From: Zingiber officinale
Lineage: Eukaryota > Streptophyta > Magnoliopsida > Zingiberales > Zingiberaceae
Direction: 5' to 3'
DNA: 64,000 nucleotides
NCBI RefSeq assembly: GCF_018446385.1
Contig: NC_055996.1
Span: 131,860,532 to 131,924,531, forward strand
The notes beneath the pieces were generated by a model that searched no databases, had not been told where the DNA came from, and saw only the letters and a list, made by a program, of their open reading frames with translations. Position numbers and translations under genes: made by a program. Below are positions 11,538 to 23,635 of this stretch, piece after piece (positions within the stretch are counted from its first letter, which is position 1; each line of letters opens with the position of its first letter).

Positions 11538-12209
11538 TTATCCAGCATGGTACGGCTGCAGGTGGTTTGCACTCCATGGTTGGTCTAGCCGCCGTCCGTC
11601 CTCATCTTCCAGGTAATATGCACCCGATCAGAGCTTTTCGACGACTCTGAAGGGTCCGGCCCATGGAGCTGCCATCTTGCTCACATCGCCGACCGACTTC
11701 ACCTTCTTCCACACAAGATCACCGACCTGGAATCCTCTGGGAATTACACGCCTGTTGTAATTCTGCTTCATTCTCTGCCTGTACGCCATCAGCTGGACGG
11801 CTGCTTTGGCTCTTGCTTCGTCCACCAGGTCCAACTCCAGCTGCCTCCGCTCGGCATTGTACTCATCGTAGCTTTGGATTCGATCGGACTCCACTCCGAC
11901 CTCGACTGGGACGACCGCCTCGCCTCCATACACCAAGTGGAACGGTGTTACTCCCGTTCCCTCCTTTGGGGTTGTGCGGAGGACCCATAGTACGCCGGGC
12001 AGCTCGTCCACCCAGCTTCCTCCTATGTGATCGAGCCGAACCCGAAGTATTCGCAGGATCTCCCGATTGACCACTTCGGCTTGACCGTTGCTCTAAGGAT
12101 ACGCCACGGAAGTGAAGTGTTGTTCAATGCCGTATCCTTTGCACCATTCTCCGAGCTCCTGACCAACGAATTGTCAGCCATTATCCGAGATGAGCCGACG
12201 AGGGATGCC
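11538..12209 (-). pseudogene. Gypsy-1 integrase, C-terminal half
   Basis: This continues the integrase broken by Copia-A. It resumes exactly after the insertion with GIPRRLISDNG, which holds the second catalytic Asp. It goes on through SNGQAEVVNREILRIL with the expected catalytic Glu and the C-terminal domain, and ends at the TAA at 11538-11540. In-frame stops fall right after the SDNG motif (TGA), before SNGQ (TAG) and at VVEKL (TGA). All three could come from single C-to-T changes in Arg or Gln codons. The other half is at 21025-22254. Confidence 0.88.
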
Positions 12210-12214
12210 GAACC

Positions 12215-14181
12215 TGTTGGGTTTTTCGGGCCGCGAAAACTGCTTTTCCGCGTCGCGGAAACCCCGAATCACCCATGCCATTGGATCTCGTGCGAAGAAA
12301 AATTTTGAAAACACGAGTACGAGTTTCAAACTATGATCTACAGTAGATCTACAAAGGAAAAATATTTTATACCTTTGAAGCGTGCCCTCGCAAATCCCGC
12401 TCGTCCAACGGTACGCCAGATCTCGAAGTTGTCAACGTAGACAACTCTCTAGTGATATCCACACGAACAAGAAGTATTCTCTAACACTCAAGGATGGAGA
12501 AGAGAGCACCACAAGTGTGCTAGCACTCTCTAGGGCTCTCGGGTAGGATTGGAAGAAGAAGAAAGGAAAAGAAAAGAACACAATCCTCTAAAATCTCTAT
12601 GTGGCTTTCACTAACCTTTTTTCTTGGATTAGATTCACTCTCCTTTCTTCTCCCTTGCTTGAAACCCACGACCAAGAGAAGAGAAGGAGCAAGAAGAGAG
12701 CTTAGGAGGAGGAAGATCACTTGAATGAGAGTTACACTTGCAAAAATGAAACTCTTTTCATCTAATTAAGTGGTTTGTAACCTCCATGGGATACCAAGAG
12801 TCACAACTCTTGGTAACTCCCATGAGGTGGCACTTCACTTAAGTAACCATGCTGATGTGGAGCATCATCATTGGTCCACTTAATGTCAACTCACCAATGA
12901 GGTGGCATAAAGTCAAGTCAAACTTGACTCTTCATCTTCCTCTCAAGTCAAGTCAAACTTGATTTAATCTCTCTCATGGTTGATCTAATCCAACCATTTA
13001 ATTCAAGCCAATTTAATATAATGAATCTAATTCATTTAATTAAATTGATTCAACGAGTCATAATCTAAATTAGACTCATTGAACACATGAATCAACTTGA
13101 GTCCAACTCAATTAGCCCAATTAGGATTACTCTTAATCCAATTTGATTCATCAAATGAATCTAATCCTCTTGATTCATCATATGAACCTAATCTCCATCC
13201 ACTTGTTCTTTGTGTGTGACCCAATAGGTTCTTGTAACGTTGGCAATGCCCCTAAACTCATTTAGAAACATAAGTAATGAGCGGTATCTAGCAATACATC
13301 ATTACTACCCAAGTTACAAGAATGTTGAGATCCAACATCACCTTGTGACTACTACTTGTGACTCCTCACAATATATGACAAGTGTCCTTCTATCCTAGAC
13401 ATCTAGATTGATCAATGTGAAGGCATAGGCCGTGTCATCCTCTGATCAATCTAAATCTTGAACTCCAAGTAGACTCACTCGATCAAATGAGCTCAACATC
13501 TCATGTTGACTCATTTGGGCATGGCCATGCACTTTGTGGTCTAACTCTATCAACCGATGTCGCTCCCGTCATATGGGAGGGATAGATCCCATCTACATCA
13601 CTCACATCCCTCTGCATAATTCGTTATATACCCAGTAATCGCCTTTATAGTCCACCCAGTTACGGGTGACGTTTGACGAAACCAAAGTACATAACTCCTT
13701 ATGTAGGGAACCATGGTGACTTCAGGTCTAAGGACCAATAGTCATGCTAATAGTCACATGAGAAAGTATATGACACTCATATAACGATCCATGATACTTT
13801 CTCATGGCGGATCATTCAGTATACATTCTCTAATGCATACCCACGTGTCAACTTGATATCTCTATATTCATGACTTGTGAGATCAAGTCATCGAGTTGAC
13901 CTACATGCTAGTCTTATTGCATTAACATTGTCCCTGAATGTTAATACTCGACTAGGAATGATTAAGAGTAGTGTTCCCTATATCATCTCACTATCGGTTC
14001 AACTAACCGATTGATATAGGTGAGAACCGTCTACTCAAGGACGTTATTATACTTAGTTTATTTGGCACCAATACAAGTAAGTATAATAACCAAAAACTAA
14101 ATGTCTTTATTTATATAGAATATGATACAACAAGTTCAAAATACAATCATCAAATGATTGGCTCTAGGGCTCTAGCTAACA
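12215..14181 (-). repeat. Copia-A 3' LTR, 1,967 bp
   Basis: Begins TGTTGGG and ends AACA. It matches 19275-21024 almost base for base, apart from about 220 bp (roughly 12415-12636) missing from the other LTR, a 5-bp gap near 13552 and roughly a dozen to twenty substitutions. ORFs inside it are not genes. Confidence 0.93.
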
Positions 14182-14190
14182 ATCTCCCAC
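14182..14190 (-). other. Copia-A polypurine tract
   Basis: Read on the minus strand it is GTGGGAGAT, directly before the 3' LTR start TGTTAGC. It is a typical copia PPT. Confidence 0.75.
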
Positions 14191-14201
14191 TAGCACTAGT
14201 G

Positions 14202-15620
14202 TCAATCAGTGTAGGCTCTAAGCCCAAATGACCTAGTGTGACCATCATGCTTCCTCTGTGCCAAAGTCTTGGTCAAAGGATCTGCGATGTTAGCCTCTGT
14301 AGGTACTCTGTAAATCTTCACATCTCCTCTCTCGATGATCTCTCGAATGAGATGGAAGCGCCGTAGTATGTGTTTGGTCCGCTGGTGTGAGCGAGGTTCC
14401 TTCGCCTGTGCTATAGCTCCATTGTTGTCACAATAAAGCTCAATGGGGTCAGCAATGCTAGGAACCACCCCAAGTTCAGTGATGAACTTGCGGATCCAAA
14501 CTGCTTCCTTTGCTGCCTCTGATGCAGCAATGTACTCGGCTTCTGTTGTAGAATCAGCTACTATATCCTGCTTCGAACTCTTCCAGCTGACAGCACCACC
14601 ATTAATGCAAAATACGAACCCCGACTGTGATCTATAGTCATCCTGGTCGGTCTGGAAGCTAGCATCACTGTAACCCTTTACAGCTAGCTCATCATCGCCT
14701 CCATATATCAAGAAATATTCTTTAGTCCTTCTTAAGTACTTAAGAATATTCTTAACTGTTATCCAGTGACTTTCACCTGGATCTGACTGGTATTTGCTCG
14801 TCATGCTCAAAGCATACGAGACATCAGGTCGAGTACATAGCATGGCGTACATGATCGATCCTATGGCTGAGACATAAGGGATCTGATCCATGCGGTCTCT
14901 CTCCTCTCTAGAAGAGGGACCTTGAGTCTTCGAAAGACTCACGCCATGTGACATCGACAGAAATCCCTTCTTGGAGTTCTGCATGGCAAACCGAAGGAGT
15001 ACCTTGTCAACGTATGTACTCTGACTTAGGCCAAGCAATCTCTTAGATCTATCTCTATAGATCTGTATCCCTAGAATACGGGAAGCCTCACCTAAGTCCT
15101 TCATTGAGAAGCAACTCCCTAGCCAGGTCTTGACAGACTGAAGCATAGGGATGTCCTTCCCAATGAGTAGTATGTCATCCACATGCAATATGAGGAAGAT
15201 AACTATATCCCCTACAACCTTCTTGTAGACACAAGGCTCATCTTCGTTCTTGATGAAACCAAACTGTTTGATTGCATCATCGAATTGAAGATTCCAGCTC
15301 CGAGAAGCTTGCTTTAGTCCATAAATGGACCTATGCAGCTTGCATACTCTGCTAGTATGCTGTGGATCTACAAAACCCTCAGGTTGTGTCATGTACACAT
15401 CCTCGAGTATGTTTCCATTCAGAAACGCGGTTTTGACATCCATCTGCCAAATCTCGTAATCGTGGTAAGCTGCAATAGCAAGCATGGTCCGAATGGACTT
15501 AAACATCGCTACTGGAGAAAAGGTCTCATCATAGTCAATACCATGAATCTGCTTGAAACCTTTAGCTACTAAGCGACCCTTATAGATAAGTCCATCCATG
15601 TCATTCTTTCTCTTAAAGAC
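14202..15620 (-). pseudogene. Copia-A pol, reverse transcriptase and RNase H
   Basis: This 465-residue open stretch carries the copia RT core (MDVKTAFLNGNILEDVYM, SIYGLKQASRSWN), an HVDD catalytic box (FLILHVDDILLIG), and the RNase H region with GYSDASFQTD, TTEAEYIAASEAAKEAVW and LYCDNNGA. It is the uninterrupted continuation of the protease-integrase ORF in the same frame. The only barrier is a TGA at 15621-15623, where the family normally has Trp in a KWVFKRK-like motif. The domains look otherwise intact, so this is a young inactivation. Confidence 0.93.
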
Positions 15621-17333
15621 TCACTTACACCCTATGGGTTTTACCCCTTCAGGTGGATCAACCAAAGTCCATACTTGGTTGGTGTACATGGATTCCATCT
15701 CGGATCTCATGGCTTCTAGCCATTTCTCGGAATCTGGTCTCATCACAGCTTCCTGATAGGTGGTAGGCTCATCCTCTATGAGCACAACGTCATCATGGTC
15801 AGATAAGAGAAATGAGTATATCTCAGGCTGACGACGTACCCTATCAGACCTGCGAAGAGGTATGTCTACTTGAACTGGTTGTTGTTCCTCAACTCTTTGT
15901 GGAACAACATTATCCACAACACTTTGTGGTTCCAGTTCAACTTCCATCGAGGCATCAGTGCTATTGTTCGCATCTTGAACTTCTTCAAGATCGAATGCGC
16001 TCCCACTAGTCTTTCTAGAAACAAAGTCCCTTTCTAGAAAGACCCCAGTCTTTGCCACAACTACCTTGTGCTGACTGGGAATGTAGAAGTAATATCCCTT
16101 AGTTTCCTTGGGATATCCAATGAAATAGCACTTGTCGGATTTGGGTCCTAATTTGTCTGAGATTTGACGTCGTACGTAAGCCTCACAACCCCAAATCCTC
16201 ATGAAAGACACCTGGGCATCTCTCCCAGTCCATATCCTATATGGTGTCTTTATCACGGCCTTTGATGGAACTCGGTTAAGTATAAAAGCTGTCGTGTCTA
16301 GAGCATAGCCCCAAAGGTATGCCGGAAGATCTGTGTGACTCATCATCGATCGTACCATATCTAATAGGGTACGATTCCTCCTTTCGGATACACCATTCCA
16401 CTGTGGTGTTCCAGGAGGAGTGAGTTGGGATAGGATCCCACACTCAGCTAGGTAGTCACGAAACTCATGGCTAAGGTATTCTCCACCTCGATCTGATCGA
16501 AGTATCTTAATACTCTTGCCAAGCCGGTTTTGTACTTCATTCTTGAATTCTTTGAACTTTTCAAAGGATTCAGACTTATGTGTCATCAAGTGCACATAAC
16601 CATATCTACTGAAGTCATCAGTAAATGTGATAAAGTACCTATAACCGCCTCTAGCAGTGACATTGAAAGGGCCACATACATCACTATGTATGAGTCCTAA
16701 CAAATCAGTCGCCCTTTCGCTGTGCCCACTAAAGGGAGTCTTGGTCATCTTGCCTCGTAGGCATGACTCGCATATCTCATATGATTCTAAATCAAATGAG
16801 TCCAGCAAACCATCCTTATGGAGCTGGGATAAGCGCTTGTCATTTATATGACCTAAGCGACAATGCCAGAGATAGGTTTGGTTCAGGTCATTTGACTTGA
16901 ACCTCTTGGTATTTATGTTATAGATAGGGCTCTCAAGGTCTAGAAAATAGAGTCCGTTTATCAGAGGTGCACTACAATAGAACATATCGTTTAAATAGAT
17001 GGAACAACATTTGTTCTTTATTATAAACGAGAATCCTTTCTTGTCCAAACAAGAAACTGAAATTATGTTCTTAGTCAAGGCAGGCGCATAACAACAATCA
17101 TCTAATTCTAGTACTAGCCCAGAGGGAAGAGATAGATGGTAAGTTCCTACAGCAATAGCAGCAACCCGTGCTCCATTGCCTACTCGTAGGTCTACCTCAC
17201 CCTTCGTCAATGCCCTGCTATTTCTCAGCGCTTGTACATTAGTACAAATGTGTGAAACACATCCGGTATCTAATACCCACGATGAAGAAATAGAGAGGTT
17301 GACTTCTATAACATGTATACCTGAAGTAGAAAT
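15621..17333 (-). pseudogene. Copia-A pol, protease end and integrase
   Basis: Opens right after a TAG at 17334-17336. The protease motif is seen as WVLDTGCVSHICTN. Next come the GAG-pre-integrase zinc domain (LWHCRLGHINDKRL ... CESCLRGKM) and the integrase core with catalytic Asp in HSDVCGPF, Asp in LRSDRGGEYLS and Glu in GVSERRNRT. The C-terminus (LEEVQDANNS ... LRRSDRVRRQPEIYSF) leads into the RT. It ends at the nonsense TGA 15621-15623. Confidence 0.93.
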
Positions 17334-17723
17334 CTAATTTCTCTTCTTCTTAAGATCTTCCAGGTATTCTTTGGAGTTCCTCTTCCAGTGCCTTGCTTGT
17401 CCTTGATATAGGTGACAAAGATGTTCAACCATATCGTAAGCGCTCATCAACTCATGTTGCTTCTGAAGCTCAGAGTTCATGGTCGCGAGCATAAGACATG
17501 ACACATCTAATGCGTCATCTTGATGCTTCTTGTAAGCATCTCGGTCTGCTCGCGTGGCAATGGCAGGAGGAGCCTCCGGAATGGGCTGCTCCAGAACGTA
17601 CAGTTTACGTTCTTGGGTGAGAACTATTCTTAGGTTCCTGTACCAGTTCAGGAAATTTGCTCCGTTGAGCTTGTCCTTCTTAAGGATAGATCGCAGAGAG
17701 AAAGTGTTCGTATTTTACGTCAT
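17334..17723 (-). pseudogene. Copia-A gag with a large internal deletion
   Basis: The ATG at 17721-17723 is followed at codon 3 by TAA. The frame then reads NTNTFSLRSILKKDKLNGAN ... YVLEQPIPEAPPA ... MVEHLCHLYQGQA and jumps straight to RHWKRNSKEYLEDLKKKRN before a TAG. In relatives these two parts are separated by most of the capsid region and the CCHC zinc knuckle. The deleted protein is only about 130 residues and could not pack RNA by the usual mechanism. Confidence 0.82.
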
Positions 17724-19260
17724 GGCAATTCTACAACAGAAATAAATGCAGAAATAAGTATCATATTCTTAATCATTTAATTAGGCCTTTTAACTAAATG
17801 ATGCTCCCACTGAATTCTATAATTCATGTGGGGCAAGATCCACATCATACTAACCCTTGAGTTAGCTTTGGCTAATACGCCCAAGATTTAGTATGATCGG
17901 TAGGTAACGATTACCAATTACATCTCTATGCAACTCTTGTTTATAGGATGAAATCCGCATTTATATTAAAACTTGAGTTAGCTTTGGCTAATAAGCCCGA
18001 GAATTAATATAAACGTGATTTTGTCTTACCTTTCCAACCATTGGAAGAATGCCTATAGTTGTACTCGATCCAACCGAGTAAACTAGGAATACTCAATCTA
18101 ATTGAGTTTGTACTCGCCCATGCGTTGATAGGCGGGACCAAGATTGTCCCTCCGTACCCTACCAAGATAGTATGTGTTGCTCTGCTTTGGCAGATTCAAC
18201 AACATCATGTGATCGAGGTAGTGGTAGGTATCACGGCATGGTAGACATTTTGAGTTGTCGTGATTTAGATCTAATCTAAATGATGTTGTATCATATACAC
18301 GAAATAGATCTAATCTAATCGATAGAGTGCATCTTGTACACGATGTAGATCTAATCTAATCGTAAGGGTGCATCTTGTACACGATTTAGATCTAATCTTA
18401 ATCGCTAGACACTAATTAATTACTTAATTAAACATGCATCATATACACAAGTAATTAACTAAGTTTTGTGATTAGTCATGGCCCTACTACGATCTTCTCA
18501 AGCCAATGAGAAGATCGGATGGTCAACCTAAGGTCAACTTCTCAAGCGCCTTCCTTTTGACCACCTTGTGTTGCTCGCGCCTTCCTCGTAACTCCGTCTC
18601 GAGTGGACCTTCCACAGCTCCAATTTTGTACATTACAATTTTGAAACTTGAGTTACATTCGAGTCTAAATCTAATTTACAACCAGAATAAAAGAAAGGCA
18701 TGACGCGCAGGTCGCGAAAAATAAACCAAAAATAAAATAAAATACAACACGCACATCACATCACGGCGCGCATGCCGTATTATGAATTACAACACAAATT
18801 GTCCAATCAAATTGGGTCTTTGGGCCATGACTATCACAAAATTAATATATAATTCAAAATTATATACTTTTCATAATTTTCTATAATTTTTCATAATTTT
18901 ACAGATTTTATGAGTAAAATTTTCCCGGCGGTCCCGATTAGCGATTTCGGGCGCAATCGCGGAGCACATCCCCTTGCGGGGTTAGGGGCAGTACCCCTAC
19001 CCGCGATCTAACCATCGCGAGTTACTCCTAAGCGATCCTATAGCGCCTAAGTCCGCTGTCCCAAAACGATTTGGGTCGAAACATTGCCGTTTCAGAAAAT
19101 TCTTCTCGGTAGTCAAAGCCTACAAGTGTAAAAACACTTGTGCTTCGCTTCTACGAGAAAAATACCCATAAAATCATAAAAATTAGGAAATTCACAGAAT
19201 GTTATAGTATGCATATTTTTCATAAAAATATGAATCTAAACTCGTACTCGCTTCGCACGT
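17724..19260 (-). other. Copia-A 5' leader
   Basis: Untranslated region between PBS and gag, with no credible ORF. It contains short internal repeats: two copies of ACTTGAGTTAGCTTTGGCTA (about 17858 and 17970) and three to four ~57-bp units with TAGATCTAATCTAATCG at 18255-18400. From 18890 it becomes GC-richer. Confidence 0.6.
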
Positions 19261-19273
19261 GGCTCTGATACCA
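19261..19273 (-). other. Copia-A primer binding site
   Basis: The minus strand reads TGGTATCAGAGCC one base after the 5' LTR end. It is complementary to the 3' end of plant initiator tRNA-Met, the standard copia primer. Confidence 0.92.
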
Positions 19274-19274
19274 C

Positions 19275-21024
19275 TGTTGGGTTTTTCGGGCCGCGAAAAC
19301 CGCTTTTCTGCGTCGCGGAAACCCCGAATCACCCATGCCATTGGATCTATTGCGAAGAAAAATTTCGAAAACACGAGTATGAGTTTCAAACTATGATCTA
19401 CAGTAGATCTACAAAGGAAAAACATTTTATACCTTTGAAGCGTGCCCTCGCAAATCCCGCTCGTCCAACGGTACTCTCTCCTTTCTTCTCCCTTGCTCGA
19501 AACCCACGACCAAGAGAAGAGAAGGAGCAAGAAGAGAGCTTAGGAGGAGGAAGATCACTTGAATGAGAGTTACACTTGCAAAAATGAAACTCTTTTCATC
19601 TAATTAAGTGGTTTGTAACCTCCATGGGATACCAAGAGTCACAACTCTTGGTAACTCCCATGAGGTGGCACTTCACTTAAGTAACCATGATGATGTGGAG
19701 CATCATCATTGGTCCACTTAATGTCAACTCACCAATGAGGTGGCATAAAGTCAAGTCAAACTTGACTCTTCATCTTCCTCTCAAGTCAAGTCAAACTTGA
19801 CTTAATCTCTCTCATGGTTGATCTAATCCAACCATTTAATTCAAGCCAATTTAATATAATGAATCTAATTCATTTAATTAAATTGATTCAATGAGTCATA
19901 ATCTAAATTAGACTCATTGAACACATGAATCAACTTGAGTCCAACTCAATTAGCCCAATTAGGATTACTCTTAATCCAATTTGATTCATCAAATGAATCT
20001 AATCCTCTTGATTCATCATATGAACCTAATCTCCATCCACTTGTTCTTTGTGTGTGACCCAATAGGTTCTTGTAACGTTGGCAATGCCCCTAAACTCATT
20101 TAGAAACATAAGTAATGAGCGGTATCTAGCAATACATCATTACTACCCAAGTTACAAGAATGTTGAGATCCAACATCACCTTGTGACTACTAATTGTGAC
20201 TCCTCACAATATATGACAAGTGTCCTTCTATCCTAGACATCTAGATTGATCAATGTGAAGGCATAGACCGTGTCATCCTCTGATCAATCTAAATCTTGAA
20301 CTCCAAGTAGACTCACTCGATCAAATGAGCTCAACATCTCATGTTGACTCATTTGGGCATGACCATGCACTTTGTGGTCTAACTCTATCAAGAATACCGA
20401 TGTCGCTCCCGTCATATGGGAGGGATAGATCCCATCTACATCACTCACATCCCTCTGCATAATTCGTTATATACCCAGTAATCGCCTTTATAGTCCACCC
20501 AGTTACGGGTGACGTTTGACGAAACCAAAGTACATAACTCCTTATGTAGGGAACCATGGTGACTTCAGGTCTAAGGACCAATAGTCATGCTAATAGTCAC
20601 ATGAGAAAGTATATGACACTCATATAACGATCCATGATACTTTCTCATGGCGGGTCATTCAGTATACATTCTCTAATGCATACCCACGTGTCAACTTGAT
20701 ATCTCTATATCTATGACTTGTGAGATCAAGTCATCGAGTTGACCTACATGCTAGTCTTATTGCATTAACATTGTCCCTGAATGTTAATACTCGACTAGGA
20801 ATGATTAAGAGTAGTGTTCCCTATATCATCTCACTATCAGTTCAACTAACCGATTGATATAGGTGAGAACCGTCTACTTAAGGACGTTATTATACTTAGT
20901 TTATTTGGCACCAATACAAGTAAGTATAATAACCAAAAACTAAATGCCTTTATTTATATAGAATATGATACAACAAGTTCAAAATACAATCATCAAATGA
21001 TTGGCTCTAGGGCTCTAGCTAGCA
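19275..21024 (-). repeat. Copia-A 5' LTR, 1,750 bp
   Basis: Same termini as the 3' LTR. It lacks about 220 bp corresponding to roughly 12415-12636, joining ...GGTA directly to CTCTCC. The missing part lies near the LTR's 3' side in the element's own orientation. The deletion must postdate integration or derive from recombination, because LTR pairs are identical at insertion. Confidence 0.93.
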
Positions 21025-22254
21025 GAACCGACAGATTATATGCTGCCAGATGAACTTTTTGACCATCTGCTCGGTTATTTTGGCCAGTGGTTCAGCTTCG
21101 ACCCACTTGGAGAAATAGTCGACCGCCACCAACAAAAACTTCCGTTGTCCGGTCGCCATAGGGAAAGGTCCCACTATATCCATACCCCACTGGTCGAACG
21201 GGCAGGACATAGCAGACGCCTTCATCTTCTCCGTTGGCCTATGAGAGAAGTTGTGGAACTTTTGACAAGAAAGGCAGGTAGCGACGGTCCGAGCGGCGTC
21301 TTCCTGTAGAGTTGGCCAGAAGTATCCGGCCAGCAGGATCTTCCTAGCCAAAGACCGGACGCCCGGATGACCTCCGCAAGATCCTTGGTGTACCTCTTGG
21401 AGAATGTACTCTGCGTCTTCCGAGCTGACGCACTTTAGCAGCGGCCGGGAGAATGCCTTCTTGTAAAGTTGATCCCCTATGAGTGTGAACCGGCCGGCTC
21501 TCCTCCTCAATAGCTGGGCTTCCTCCCGATCGGACGGTGTGTCCTTCGATCGTAAAATTTCTATTATGGATGTCCTCCAATCGCTCGGGAATGTGAGGCC
21601 TTCCATTCGGTCGATGTGCACCACCAGGGACACTCGGTCGATTGGTTGCTGGATAACGACCGGCGATATCGAACTGGCGAGCTTGGCCAGCTCGTCCTCA
21701 GACTGGTTCTCTGCTCGGGGGATTTTCTGTATAACAACTTCGACGAAGTTGGTCTTGAGATTTTCAAAGGCCTCCGCGTAGAGCCTGAGCCTCGCGTTGT
21801 TTATCTCGAAGGACCTTGAGAGTTGCTGAGCAACCAACTGGGAGTCTGAAAATAGCGTCACCCGGCTAGCTCCCACGTGTCGCACGGCCTGCAGGCCGAC
21901 TATGAGGGCCTCATACTCTGCTTCATTATTGGTTGTTCGGTAGTCCAACCGGACGGACAGGTACATCCGCTCTTCTTGAGGGGAAAGAAACAGGATACCA
22001 ATTCCTCTTCCGAGCCGAGTGGACGATCCGTCCACAAATATCTTCCACATAGTTTCGGGGTCAGGATTTTGTACCTCGGTCACAAAATCTGCCAAGGACT
22101 GCACCTTAATCGCCGAGCGGGGTTGATACTGAATGTCGAATTTACTCAACTTTGTTGTCCACTTGATGAGCCGCCCGGACGCTTCCGGATTCAGGAGCAC
22201 TCTTCCCAGCGGGCTGTTCGTCATCACAATGATTGTATGTGCCAAGAAATAAGG
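21025..22254 (-). pseudogene. Gypsy-1 second (archaic) RNase H and integrase N-terminal half
   Basis: A 408-residue open stretch. Its first part is an extra RNase H (IFVDGSSTRLGRGIG, TTNNEAEYEALIVGLQAV, TLFSDSQLVAQQL) with the Asp/Glu/Asp residues in place. The integrase follows, with its HHCC zinc site (EVHQGSCGGHPGVRS ... ATCLSCQKF) and first catalytic Asp in WGMDIVGPFP. The ORF is cut at IWQHIICRF by Copia-A and continues at 12209. A dual RNase H marks the Tat lineage. A frameshift near 22255 separates it from the RT frame. Confidence 0.9.
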
Positions 22255-23608
22255 GCAATCTCCGCGCGACGAGGATCAAGGCAAAAGCCAGTTTCTCGAT
22301 ACCAGTGTAGCGAGATTCAGCATCCTTTAGAATGTGGCTTAAGAAGTACACGGGCTGCTCTTCGCTGTTCGGCCGCACTAATGCCGAGCCCACAGCGTGC
22401 TCGGTAGAAGACAAGTAAATACGGAGCGGCTCTCCTACAACCGGTTTGGTCAGCACGGGCAAAGAGTTGAGATAAGTCTTCAGCTCCTCGAATGCCCGAT
22501 CGCATTCCTCGTCCCATTGAAACTTGGTAGCTTTGCGCAGAATCTTGAAAAAAGGGAGGCTTCGGCCAGCCGTTCGGGAGATGAATCGTGATAGTGCCGT
22601 TATCCGACCGGTGAGGCGCTGTACTTCTCGAAGATTTCTAGGAGGAGGCATATCTTGCAATGCCTTCACCTTGCCGGGGTTCACCTCTATGCCCCTCTCG
22701 GTCATAATGTAGCCCAAGAAACGCTCGCCTTTTGCTCCGAACAGACACTTCTGGGGGTTCAGCTTGACACCGTATCTCCTCAGTGTCTGGAAAGTTTCTT
22801 CCAAATCTGCATAAAGGTCTGCCACTCGGAATGATTTGATAAGTATATCATCTACATAGACTTCCAAGTTGCGCCCGATCTACTCCCGGAATACTTTGTT
22901 CATCAGTCGTTGATAGGTAGCCCCAGCGTTTTTGAGTCCGAACGGCATTACGTTGTAACAGTAAGTGTCGTCTGCGGTGAGGAAACTGACCTTTTCTTGG
23001 TCTTCTCGGGCGAGCGGCACTTGATGGTAGCCCTGATAAGCATCCAACATGCATATCAGCTCGCACCCGGTTGTGGAGTCTACTAGTTGATCTATCCGGG
23101 GCAGAGGGTAGAAATCCTTCGGGCATGCCTTGTTCAGATCCCGGAAGTCAATGCAAACTCTTCATTTGTTGCCTGGTTTGGAGATCAGCACCACGTTTGC
23201 GAGCCAGCTCGGGAACTGTACCTCCCTTATGTGGCCGGCCTCCAAGAGCATCTTCACCTCCGCTCAGATGATGATATTCTGTTCAGCACTGAAGTCCCTC
23301 TTCCTTTGCTTTACCGGCCGAGCATCCGGTCGGACGTGAAGCTCGTGCTGCGCTATGCTCGGCGAGACTCCTGGCAACTCGTGGGTCGACCAAGCGAAAA
23401 CGTCGCAATTTTTCTGGAGGCATCCGACCAGCTTCTCTTTCTGGCTTGCTTCTAGGTCGGATGCTATGAAAGTCGTGGCCTCCGGTCGGGCAGGGTGGAT
23501 CTGTACCTCCTCCTTTTCTTCATAAAATAGAGAAGGTGGCTTTTCGGTTATAGCGTTTACCTCGACTCGTGGCACTTTCCGAGCGGATTTAGCCTCGGCT
23601 CGGACCAT
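22255..23608 (-). pseudogene. Gypsy-1 reverse transcriptase and first RNase H
   Basis: The frame runs from MVRAEAKSARKV through the RT N-terminus to the palm. The catalytic LEVYVDDILIK lies near 22850, followed by FLGYIMTERGIEVNPGK, the connection domain, and the gypsy RNase H (LRIYLSSTEHAVGSALV, SRYTGIEKLA). Three in-frame stops are visible: TGA near 23268, TGA near 23162 just before RVCIDFRDL, and TAG near 22879 before IGRNLEVYVDD. A small deletion near 22255 shifts the frame. All three stops could be C-to-T or G-to-A changes. Confidence 0.9.
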
Positions 23609-23635
23609 CTCTATATAGCATCGCCGAGCAGTAAG

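Larger units (their letters stand above)
12215..21024 (-). mobile_element. Copia-A: Ty1/copia retrotransposon nested in the Gypsy-1 integrase, TSD GAACC
   Basis: This 8,810-bp element on the minus strand is bounded by GAACC at 12210-12214 and 21025-21029. It has two highly similar LTRs, a PBS complementary to initiator tRNA-Met at the 5' LTR, a PPT at the 3' LTR, gag, and pol in copia order (protease, integrase, RT, RNase H). The near-identity of the LTRs indicates a fairly recent insertion into an already existing Gypsy-1. It is not autonomous: gag has an internal deletion and an early stop, and pol has a nonsense codon. Confidence 0.95.
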
